DNA of 64,000 bases, from contig OV884012.1 of NCBI GenBank assembly GCA_930367205.1, forward strand, positions 46,645,239-46,709,238. Reading direction: 5' to 3'. The stretch's first letter is position 1, and every line of letters begins with the position of its first letter. Origin of the DNA: Acanthosoma haemorrhoidale. Lineage: Eukaryota; Arthropoda; Insecta; Hemiptera; Acanthosomatidae. Under the pieces are notes generated by a model, which was not told the origin of the DNA, ran no database searches, and saw only the letters and a list, made by a program, of their open reading frames with translations. Both the position numbers and the translations under genes were made by a program. Of this stretch, positions 35,923 through 45,584 are shown piece after piece.

Positions 35923-38906
35923 CTATCACAATCCGGCAGTCTTTTTTAATTTTGTTATTGTTTTATTTCATAAATATTGTTATTCGTTGAAATTTATCTT
36001 TATACGACCAAGATGGTTTAACTAAAAATGAAGTGATTTTGTTTAACAGTGCCGAATTGTTTTTCACTGAAATATGCTTCTTAGAAACGAGCATCTCTGG
36101 ATTTCGTATCGTCACTTTCTGCGTCCTTAAGTCAGTTTATGAATGGTATGTAAAAAAATTCATTTAGTCCGTGCAACAAACCAAAATGAAAAAAAATGGT
36201 GTGGCAACTAATTCTTGGATTGACATATACATTTCAATCGAGTTCTACACCCTTTCATTTGTTCACAGGTATATTTAGAGATGCTAAATTAACCATCCTG
36301 ACGTTGAAAACGATTATTCATTTTGGCACCTACCATTCGTCTACCTAGAAACCTGGTTAAAGAGGACTACTTCGAAGCAACTATATATAATGCGAGAAAG
36401 TATTGAACTATTGGCTATTAATTTATTATTATTATATAAAATTAAAATCCGGTTGTTAAATAATTAAGAGGCTTTCGACATATATTTTTCCACTTTGTCT
36501 AAGAGCTGGTGAAGACCTAGAGGCATACAATTTTACTCAGATTTAATGATCCAAACATGAATTAATTACTATGAGATAAGAAAATATGTCTAATTTGTAT
36601 TTGGCCCATGTCACATGGATTTAAATGGGATGAAGTCATCAAAGCCGTCATTAATAAACATTTTGCACGCCATGTTTCATTCATAAAAACGAAATGACGT
36701 TTTTTATTGTTTGTTTTAGGGCATATCAACCATAAGGGTCATTGATACCCTCATTATATACGATCATTTTCTTGATTTTGGTTTTTCATCAGTGATTTTT
36801 TTAGTTTTATTATTATTTTTCAGCACTTGAAAAGAATTTTTTTAACGGGTTTTGTGGATTTTAATACTTTTAAACACATCTACTGTATATCTTGTATAAC
36901 TGAGTACGTCAGTAAACAAAGAAAAAGTATCAATAATGAGATAAACAGCTTGAATGAGCATTGATTAAATAATTTGGAGTTTATGCTTTCATTTATTTAT
37001 CTGAAATACGTTTTATCCACACTTTTCTAATCCATAAACCGTCATTCAAACAGCTTACTTTCAAAAGTGTATTTTCGTTTATAAACAATGTATTTAAATA
37101 TTGCAACGTTCGAACTTCGGTCACTAATCCATCCTACTTTCATGTCTAAACATGAACAGCTCAACAGCATTTTTTTTTTTCATTACCTTCTCGAATGAAT
37201 TAGTCTAACGCCTTGTATTCTGTACATCAGCCTGGCATAAAAAATTTATAAACCTCACACATTATATAAAATGCAGCTACGGTAAATATAATTAGCAGGA
37301 TGTGCACCTATGTAAAGATTCCATATTGTGTAATCTGTAACTTACTCTGTGCATATTGAATGAAGGATGATAGACATCACAACTCATTTGAAACTATCTA
37401 ATCTTTTTATATGATAAAATGATAAAATTCTATTGAATTATTCTTGGATGTTGAATACTATATGACATTAAAATATTATAAGACGTAACTGTGATCTTGT
37501 GATCTGTTTTGTTGCGGTTGATAGGCTACTTTAGCGCAATTTAACAACAACTAAAAAATGATACCACAGATAGAACAACATATTTGGAAAATACACCTTT
37601 TAAAGTAAGCTATTTAATTGGCAGCTAGAAAATAGAACACGGATACATAAAACAGATAAATAAAACTCTAAGTTGTGTATCTACAGGCATACTTTCTCAA
37701 TATCACTGACTGACTAATCGGTGCCTGATTGGGAAATTAAAATATCTTTTATGACGAGTCTTAAACTCACACAGCAGTCGGCTTTCTGCTCCTCTTGCCA
37801 ACATTAAATAATTACATAATCGACTTCGTCAAATTTAATGATTGCTTTTACATGTTAAATCCTTTCAATTTAAGGTAGGACGTAATTAAAGTATTTATCC
37901 TCTCTACATGTATAAATGTAAACAATAATATATGAAAATATGAGTAAGTGTTACAAATGTGTTTATTGAGTGGCAAATGGCCATCAAAAGCTAATCATGA
38001 CACACTATAAATCTCTCGGGGAGGGGGGGGGGAGGGGAGAAACAAAGAAGTATCTGATTGGGTTCGGATATTGCCGGAATGCCCTCGGCCATAGAGATTT
38101 AAGCTGGAAAGAGTGTCAGGAGTCAACCACCAATAACCCATCTTGATTTAGAGCTTGGCTTAAAGGCTTTCGGGGGAGCTGCTCCTTCTTTCACATAAAG
38201 CCGATGGCGGTGCCTCGTAAAAAAGTTGTACGAAATGTCTGGAAAAACATGGCCGGTCGCCTCTATTACTGGAAATGGCTCCTTTTTCCAGGCAGATCGA
38301 AGGCTTCCTTCCCATCCAGCAAGGTCGGCAATGTAATCTCAAGATGTATTCACGGAGCAACTATAGTTAACTAATATTTTCATTTGTTCACTTTATATGC
38401 TATATCCTCCACACGTCATAACACATCTCTCATGCTTCTTATTATTCAATTATTATATTTAAAGTCAAGTAACCACCACTTGGTCACTATTATATCAATT
38501 GGAGATTCATTTTTTCGAGTTCATATTCACCATTCGTACCATATTTACAAATTTGCATTTACTCTCTCATTCATACGGAATTTATAATTTACATTAATAC
38601 AAAATAGGAATATATGCATATCCCAGGGATCCTCCGATTCGCCCGCAGGATTGTACCCTGCCCTGCTATAGAGAAGGAGACAACGTCCATGAATATAATA
38701 ATAATAATAACATAACTCTCAAGTGCTAAAAATGAATATCTTAAGCAACAGTATGACATTCATTTTTACGTGCAAACATACCTGTGATAATAAAACGATT
38801 TGAAGCAAAAGTCACCTGCAGGTCTCTGCTAAATCGGACAAATCGCAACTATAACTAATCGCATATCTGAATAACTCAATAATGCACCACCTTCAAGCAG
38901 GTACTC
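35923..38906. other. Unassigned AT-rich sequence
   Basis: No gene supported. A G-run (about 38018-38038, runs of 4, 10 and 4 G) could fold as a G-quadruplex. A GC-richer block at about 38040-38360 with a 66-codon minus frame is not recognisable and may be an element remnant. Confidence 0.4.
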
Positions 38907-39107
38907 CTAGTACAAGGATCTGCTCAACCCAAATATCCCTTTATTTTTCCCTCATCCTTAATCTTATAATTAGAGAGCTAAGAAAAAAAAAACGCGATAA
39001 TAACTAACTACTAGGATCCGCTCACCCCAAATAAATTTCTTTATTTTTCCCTTATCCATAATCTTAAAAATTTGAGAGCTATGGGGAAAAAAAAAATACA
39101 CTAACTA
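38907..39107 (+). repeat. Two-copy tandem duplication, about 98 bp
   Basis: Unit 1 (about 38907-39010) and unit 2 (about 39011-39107) share CTAG..GGATC.GCTCA.CCCAAATA, TTTATTTTTCCC, ATCC.TAATCTTA, GAGAGCTA and an A-run followed by TAACTA. They are diverged by scattered substitutions and small gaps. Confidence 0.65.
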
Positions 39108-40664
39108 CTAGTATTCTTGGTGATTATGTTTTTTTTGAGTATGAGCATCGGAAACCACTTGTACGCAGGGGTGATCAGTGGGATTAATCCCCTACCCCGA
39201 ACTTTAATAAAAAAATATTTGTTTATACCCACTCACAAAAGGTTTGTATTTTGAGCAGTACTTTTGAAATAAAATAACAAGTAATAATCAATCCACGAAA
39301 CAACAAACCATTACAACGACATAAATGGGAACACTTGACTTCTTCTTATTAAATCTTCCCCAAAAATTCTGAGTAAGTTACATACACGGAATTTGTGCAT
39401 TGCATCCCAAAATATTTGTTATATATTAATTTTAAAATATATATAACAATATAAGTAACTATATATGAGGTGGTGTAAGTCACATTTTCTTCATTTTAAA
39501 AAACATAAGGTTTTACCAGAGTCATTGTGATAAATTCCCAAGTAAGAAATTTGTGCTGGGAACCGGGGAGGTTTGATTAAAGGTAATTGTACATTTGTTT
39601 AAATTCTGCTTTTGTATTATTTTAAACATACATTGCACAAGTAAATTAAACACAATTTTTGAGGTTGATAAAAACTAAAAAAAAACAGTCAGAAGAGCAG
39701 CGAACAATTGAAGTTGTGACTTAGTTCTGGCTTCCTTTCGGTAGTTTAGCCCTTCTAGTCTCTATCCATTGGCCTAAGTCAGAATTGTTAGAAATTTGAT
39801 CTACTTCACTCTGACATTAATCCCCTAATATAGTTATAATGTGTCACAATATTTCAAGTATTGTAATCAAAAACCACATAAGGCAGAATAATTTTTAAAA
39901 ATACCAATTTTTTAAATGTTTTAGCTAAAATTAGATTCAAATGTATATATAATAAAAGTATTGTATTATACTTATTTAAGTTAAAAAGAAAAAAAGGAAA
40001 ATCTAATTAAATAGTTAAAAAAACAAGAGAAATGATTCATTTACTATCGGTTTCGATCAGTAATCTTCATATCCTGAAAATAATCTAATTCACCTGGTAA
40101 ATATTACGGTAAATCATTAAACTTAAATCGCTCCATAAAATTTAAATTTTCATGGTGTTAAATGGACTATAAATTTAAAATGTCGACTAAATTGATGAAG
40201 AAGTTATTTCCAACTGACTTGACTTCCAGAGGGCCGGAATTTTGAACAAAATTTCGAGTGGATGGTATAGAAAGTTCAATGAGTATCCTAAATATTTTAC
40301 TAAATAAAGATACGCTTATCAGGATAGGGTTCGCAGCACACACCGGCTTGGCGCATGTTGGGCCATTTCATCAAAGCGAGGTTATTTTCATTCACATCGT
40401 ATCCGTGCTTTATATTGCGGTGTTGCTCTTTTGAATAATTCATAACGATGGCCGAAATTTATGCATTATAAGTGAATAACAACAGATAAATTAACCATGG
40501 CAGGCATGGGGAATTTTTTCGCGAATAGCTTCCGGCAAACACGGTATGATAAATACTCCAGGAGAAGTTCTGATTTGGTTTGACTGTCTAACATAGCAAC
40601 TATGAACACAAAACGTATTCTCACAACCATTTAAATGAATATATTCTTTCCACCTAATCAATTA
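39108..40664. other. Unassigned, with one hairpin module at 40041-40075
   Basis: At 40041-40063 TTACTATCG pairs with CGATCAGTAA (one bulge), loop GTTT, directly followed by TCTTCAT. On the minus strand this is a TGAAGA box, hairpin and GAAA, the same arrangement as in the foldback arms. 39698-39770 shares AGCAGCGAAC and AGTTTAGCCCTTCTAG with 15448-15490. No gene is supported. Confidence 0.4.
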
Positions 40665-40830
40665 TCGATTCCATTGAGGAGGCTCTACTTTTAATAGGTT
40701 CTTATCTTATCCGTGTCACAAAAGTTTAGAATTCTTTTACCATCAACAACCGTCGTTCATCAACTCTCCCAATCTTTAAATCTAGACTTTACCAGTCTTT
40801 ACCTACCACCAATCTAACAATTCATGATGC
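40665..40830 (+). pseudogene. LINE reverse-transcriptase C-terminal remnant
   Basis: Across frames the plus strand reads RFH.GGSTFNRFLSY (about 40668-40712), then a degraded W-N-S-L-P-like stretch (about 40726-40745), then from 40751 RRSSTLPIFKSRLYQSLP. The order R..P....FxxSF..R....WNSLP....S....FK..L is the typical end of ORF2 in many Jockey/CR1/L2-like LINEs. At least two frameshifts and a stop separate the parts. The RT core is not present here. Confidence 0.5.
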
Positions 40831-42204
40831 GCCATCATAGTCTTTTGTTACCTATTTTAATACATCCCAACAACATTTCAGGTTCTTTTCCCCCTTTTAA
40901 TAATTTCCTATGCGTTATTTGCTTGTCATTGTTTCATCACACATTAGTATTTATGAACATTAATGAGAGATATGTTCTGTTTTTGTTTCTTTTTTTGCCA
41001 GCTATACATACTATTCTCTTCCATCCAGTTATTCTAAGAGACAATGTCCCAGAATAATTTTTTTTTTCATTTGATATCTTCTTTTCATTGCATTTATCGT
41101 CATGGCGATCCCATTTAGTATATTTCTCTGCGTGGTATAAGACAGCGGTTGAAAAATAAGTTCATTCAACCTGAAATTTTAAATATATATTCCAAAATCC
41201 TCTTATTAAGCTGCTTAGTTAATGTCTAATAACGCAACTTCAAGTGTATGGAAAACAAAAATGTGAAAAAGTCTGTTTTCTGACTTGGAAAGTTTTTTGT
41301 GTTCCTGCAGAGAACATATTAAAAACAAAAGTTTTCATTGCTCGATGTGTTTAAGGACCAATTTAATTTGGTAATCGACGTGTTTTAACATTTTACAAAT
41401 TTCACATCGTTCTTTCAACATGACATAAAATAGCTGTTATGCCACCTGATGATTACAAGTATTTGTAGGATGTATTTATGACAGAATAAAGTAAAATAAA
41501 TCCGTGGAAAGAAATTGAATTTTTTTAAATATTAGTCCCACAACCAGATACATGATCAGAACTGATCAGCTATTAACTAAGGTATAACAATAACCTGAGC
41601 AATGAAAAACAAAAATAAAACTCAAGCTGAAGTGTAAAGCCATTTTACAGAAAAACATTAATTATTGCTATTATAGAATGGTTAGCTAGTCGGCATAGAT
41701 TTAACTTTACACATATCATTTATTTTTACATTGACACATATCATTCATTTCTACATGAAACATAAATCCTGTTTACAATTATTCATATCAGTTTCATGTA
41801 TAAATAACAGACAGAAGGTACATTTTAATGATGTGCAATAAAGTCACCCAGCCATTAGCTTTTACTGCCGCGTACGAACTATAAATAGAGTACTTGGGGA
41901 ATAAAATACCAATAACACTCGAAGATGGTCCTGAGGATTTTTTTATCGCACGTATTTATATTCTTGGGAGCATCGAATACCTACGATTCAGTAAATGTTT
42001 GTTCAATCTTAGCAATTAGTATACGTTATGTTAAGATATCTTTGTGATAGTATTATTGTTATGTTGCCTCAAATTTTCAAATCATTGCACTACAGTAACG
42101 TGTCAGCTTTTCCAAGTGTCATAAAGTAATTCAAACAGTTAAACCTACTAAAATCTCCTCAGTACTTGTTTTGTTCACCATCCATTCACGTCACCCCCAT
42201 ATAT
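40831..42204. other. Unassigned AT-rich sequence
   Basis: The 77-codon frame at 40824-41057 lies directly downstream of the LINE remnant and probably reads through its 3' UTR. Nothing else was recognised. Confidence 0.4.
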
Positions 42205-42487
42205 ATAAATGAATATTTTACAGTTCAAAACGTCAGTCCGCTCCCGAAACACAAGATCCCGTTTCGCTGACCTTTATACTCCTGCCCACAAAACTGCAGC
42301 ATACGATCAGGCCGATGGCAAGGAGGGGGGCCCCTCCTTGCTCGCTCTACTACTCTCTGGAATTCTCTACCTCCTAATACCTGTCATTCTCCACCCCTAT
42401 GAACCTTCAAAGCTCTTCTATTCCAACACCTCATCATCCAGAGAGACGCTAGTTAGTCTGGGAACGATTCATTCATCCATTGTTTAA
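42205..42487 (+). pseudogene. LINE reverse-transcriptase C-terminal remnant
   Basis: From about 42225 the plus strand encodes a segment rich in Ser and Arg (TSVRSRNTRSRFADLYTPAH). After a frameshift near 42355 it reads LWNSLPPNTCHSPPL, a stop, then TFKALLFQHL. The YNTRSR-type segment, the LWNSLP motif and the final FK..L..HL are the hallmark end of ORF2 in Jockey/CR1-like LINEs, beyond the RT thumb. The domain core is missing. The T-rich stretch after 42490 may be its 3' UTR. Confidence 0.6.
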
Positions 42488-42876
42488 TATTTGCTGACAT
42501 ATTTTTGTATTAAGTATTTTTTTTTCGATTGATTACTATATACAAATTAATGTTGGCTGCCACTTTTTACCTATATTTCTTGTTTTCTTTAGTGTTAATT
42601 TTATTGTTTTTATCTAATGTCTTACTGTACAGACTTCTGCATATTATTGTTGTTGTTTTTCTTTTCTTTTTTACTAAAAGAAGGCAAACAATTTTTGTGT
42701 TTATTTCATAATAATAATATTTAATAGTAATCATGATAGTAATCTATTATTTCTATAGGGGTTTACACTTTATTTTATATATTCTTACATTATATAGTTA
42801 TTACTATTTTTTTATTATGATATAGTTTAGTTTATTTACCAGACGTGAATTAGTCATCTGAACATCAATGTTATTA

Positions 42877-42886
42877 GGCATTAATG
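42877..42886. repeat. Probable target-site duplication, left copy
   Basis: GGCATTAATG here and GGTATTAATG at 43011-43020 (9 of 10 bases) sit directly at the two ends of the 124-bp retrotransposon stub. Confidence 0.65.
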
Positions 42887-43010
42887 TTTTTTTTTTTGTT
42901 TTTTTTTCAACTAACAACAATCTTTATTGTGAAATAATTACAATCTGCCTTTTATAAGGCAATAATAATACAGATAAATGATCTCATTCATACCATATTA
43001 CAGTCATCAT
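42887..43010 (-). mobile_element. 124-bp 5'-truncated stub of Jockey family A
   Basis: On the minus strand: ATGATGACTGTAATATGGTATGAATGAGATC... to CACAATAAAGATTGTTGTTAG and an A/C tail, matching the last 100 bases of the family A element at 5310-7478. Truncated in the 3' UTR, so non-coding. Bracketed by a 10-bp near-perfect target duplication. Confidence 0.85.
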
Positions 43011-43020
43011 GGTATTAATG

Positions 43021-43917
43021 TTAATGTTATTATAGGACTTTGTCCGGAATAATTTTTTTTTCTTTTCTTTTATTCAAAATATAAAATAAGGTATTGAAGT
43101 TTCCATTAGGAGATAATTACAAAATTAGGTTATTTCAATAAATGCCAAGAATAAAGCGTAGATTTTTTTCAGGTTTAGTATTTATTCTCATTTTTTCTGT
43201 GACAATATCACAGAAAACATCACAAACATACTTTCAAGCATGCAGGCCTAAATACGATTCCTCATACTTGCTTAAAAATAAAGACTTTCCATTCGGTCTC
43301 TACAATTAATTATCGCTCAGCAAAAAACAAAAAAAAAAAACAGCAGAAAAAGTAATATACATCGGAGTGAATGAACTAATGTAGTTCATTTAAAAGTATT
43401 CAAGTGGTAATGATAATCATCACAAATTCCCACAAAGAACTTGTCGTTTGAAACAATGGTGAGGAAAGAAAAAACAAAGGCTGGGAGAATAATCTGCCTA
43501 GCTAATAGTATTTAAGCATTCGCATAGTTTTTTTTTCTTTTTCCATTATGTTACTTTTGTTTTTTGTAAATTGTTTTTAAAACTTCGCTCGTGCACGGAT
43601 CATAGAAGAATATTTATTACGAATTTAAAGAGTATAGTTAAAAAAAGAGCTACATAATGTCCCAGCACATTTTAGATTCTTAATTTGGTTTATCTATGTT
43701 TCTAAAAGTTCCTTTTAATGAATGTAAATCATGTTGGTTGCTACTAAAAAAAATTGCGAGTTAACTTTTGTGTATGTTTTACCACATGCAATAGGGTTTG
43801 TGTTTATCTGTAAAAACCGCAAATACATAAATACTTATTATATTAGCAATATATGTTGTGGCCTAGATCCCTGTATTATTAATAATTATTAACAACTAAC
43901 TAGAAAATATAATGGTA
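43021..43917. other. Unassigned AT-rich sequence
   Basis: Homopolymer-rich; no gene or element end recognised. Confidence 0.45.
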
Positions 43918-43985
43918 GCATCGGGACTCGAATACGAGAGCTCCCAATGTCAAGTCGGGTCCTCTACCCACTGAGCTTGGACGGA
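43918..43985 (-). pseudogene. tRNA-like sequence (tRNA-derived SINE or tRNA pseudogene)
   Basis: The minus strand has an A-box-like AAGCTCAGTGGGTAGAGG (about 43954-43976), an anticodon-arm-like GACCCGACTTGACATTGGG and a B-box-like GTATTCGAGTCCCG. The acceptor stem does not pair (TCCGTCC against TGCTAC) and the T-stem has two mismatches. It is therefore not a working tRNA. A tRNA-derived SINE head is more likely given the adjacent SINE-like tail. Confidence 0.6.
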
Positions 43986-44010
43986 CGCTTGGAAGATTAG
44001 GTTGAGTTCG

Positions 44011-44080
44011 GGGGTTCGAGTCCCAGCCAGTATATTTTTTTCTTTGGCTGTTAATTATTAATCAATAAAGTTTCTACAAT
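44011..44080 (+). mobile_element. SINE-like 3' part, copy 1
   Basis: B-box GGTTCGAGTCC (44013-44023), then CCAGCCAGTATATTTTTTTC..GGCTGTTAATTATTAATCAATAAA. The same tail follows a B-box-like word at 44540-44600. It points away from the tRNA-like sequence on its left, which is on the opposite strand, so two SINE copies may lie head to head. Confidence 0.5.
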
Positions 44081-44537
44081 TTGGCCACAAATCTGGAAAA
44101 CATCCAAAGGCATAAACAAATATATTATATAGATATCATGAAAATTGTCAAGTTTCGCGGAAAATCTTTAAATCATAGCCAAATCTTTCTGCTCACGTAT
44201 CAATACTAAGATTTGTACTCACAACTGCTTCTCACAGCACACGCTGACATTTTAACTGTTAATAAATCAGCATTTGAGGACGGTACTACTTCAGTAGACA
44301 ATGAACGGTAATGAAGAGTCATTTATGAATTGGTTAATTATCAAACAAGGTATCAAATTAAATATCTCGATGCCCTGAAGAATGACACGTCATTGCTGGT
44401 GGCCGTTAAAAGTGTATTGTCATTTTTTTATGCAACCACATTTTCATATAGATCGACTCATTCCCTTAAGACGCTAAAAATAAAAGCAACCTATTCTAGC
44501 CAGCACCAAATCGTCCCCGACTAGATTTTGGGGAGGC

Positions 44538-44600
44538 CCCGGGTTCATCTCTGAACCCTGCCAATATTTTTTTTTTGGGTGTTAATTATAAATAAATGGT
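44538..44600 (+). mobile_element. SINE-like 3' part, copy 2
   Basis: CCGGGTTCATCTCTGAACCC, then TGCCAATATTTTTTTTTTGGGTGTTAATTATAAATAAA, aligning with copy 1 at 44011-44080 in order and spacing. The 5' boundary and any target duplication are not visible. Confidence 0.5.
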
Positions 44601-45110
44601 GCCCAGGAGGCGGCCAGACCATCCAGATGGACAAATGAGCCAATGGCATAAATGACAAAATGGTCTGCCGGTATTGCCCGTGATTGTGATAATCCGACCC
44701 AACGAAAATGTTTAGAGAAGACATACTCTACGAGACAGAGCATAACAGAACAGGGTAGTGCTAAGAGGCCCTCAGATAAATGTCAAGCCGGCACCCAATC
44801 TGTCATGAGGCGGGAGTCGTGCCAACAATATCGGCCTTGCCCGCCCTACCAGCCACATTCCTTCTCAATTAACCAGATTAAACCTAACTTTGTCAGCATC
44901 TTCCCACCTTATACTTGGCCAACTACAAACGTGATGTGAGTTGTAGAGGTTTTTTTACCAATCCAATGAAAATTATAATTCTTTTAAATCTGACATAATT
45001 TCTAAATGAAAGGTGGATCATACTTACAATAAAACAACTTCAATATGATATTTTAAACTATATTTAAGTTCATTATAGTTAAAAAGTTTGCATACTATCC
45101 TTCCCAAACG
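44601..45110. other. Unassigned; GC-richer block at 44640-44940
   Basis: A 95-codon plus frame (44652-44939) covers a GC-richer block without any motif I recognise. It lacks an intron/exon context I can defend and may be element-derived. Confidence 0.35.
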
Positions 45111-45123
45111 TTTATTAATATCA
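45111..45123. repeat. Target-site duplication, left copy (13 bp)
   Basis: TTTATTAATATCA, repeated exactly at 45572-45584, at the two ends of the Jockey-B insertion. Confidence 0.9.
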
Positions 45124-45571
45124 ACAACAACTTTATTATGATAACATTACAATCTGCCTCATTGGGCAATAAGTAATTGTTATTAATATTTTCATTCACT
45201 CGCTAATTTATACTATATATACAAACAGCCCAGAGCCCTCCAAGTCCACATGGTTGTCACCTTCCTCGCGTGCGATGGAGGAAGCGGAGTCTCGGGAAGT
45301 CCCCCGAGCTCTTACTTCAGCCCCGTCACTGGATAACAGCCATCGGAGGCTGACCAAGAGCGCGAGAGCCACAGATACTCAGCACGTGATTAGAGAAACT
45401 GGTCATTGCCAGGACTCCCGCTGTCACTTATTTATAGCAGGTCACGAGGCCACTGCCGTTTTAGTCTCCGAGGAGGATTATAGGGATGAGTGGTGCAAAG
45501 CAATGACTGTGCTAGGGGATTAGGGTGGTTGGATAGGTTACTATGGAATTTCATGAACTCGGAAGGGATGA
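45124..45571 (-). mobile_element. Jockey-like element family B, 5'-truncated, perfect 13-bp TSD
   Basis: On the minus strand it starts in ORF2 (IPSEFMKFHSNLSNHPNP..), keeps the frame to the RLKRQWPRDLL tail and TAA (45432-45434), then a 3' UTR of about 300 bases ending CATAATAAAGTTGTTGT. ORF2 end is nearly identical to family A, but the 3' UTR is longer by a GC-rich insert (GCGCTCTTGGTCAGCCTCC and GGAAGCGGAGT-type words, read on opposite strands). Other B copies: 52857-53078 (-), 54767-55325 (-), 56090-56390 (+). Confidence 0.9.
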
Positions 45572-45584
45572 TTTATTAATATCA
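45572..45584. repeat. Target-site duplication, right copy (13 bp)
   Basis: TTTATTAATATCA, identical to 45111-45123. Confidence 0.9.

Noticed and set aside
43918..43985. Functional tRNA gene
   Set aside because: Acceptor stem does not pair and the T-stem has mismatches; a SINE head or pseudogene fits better.
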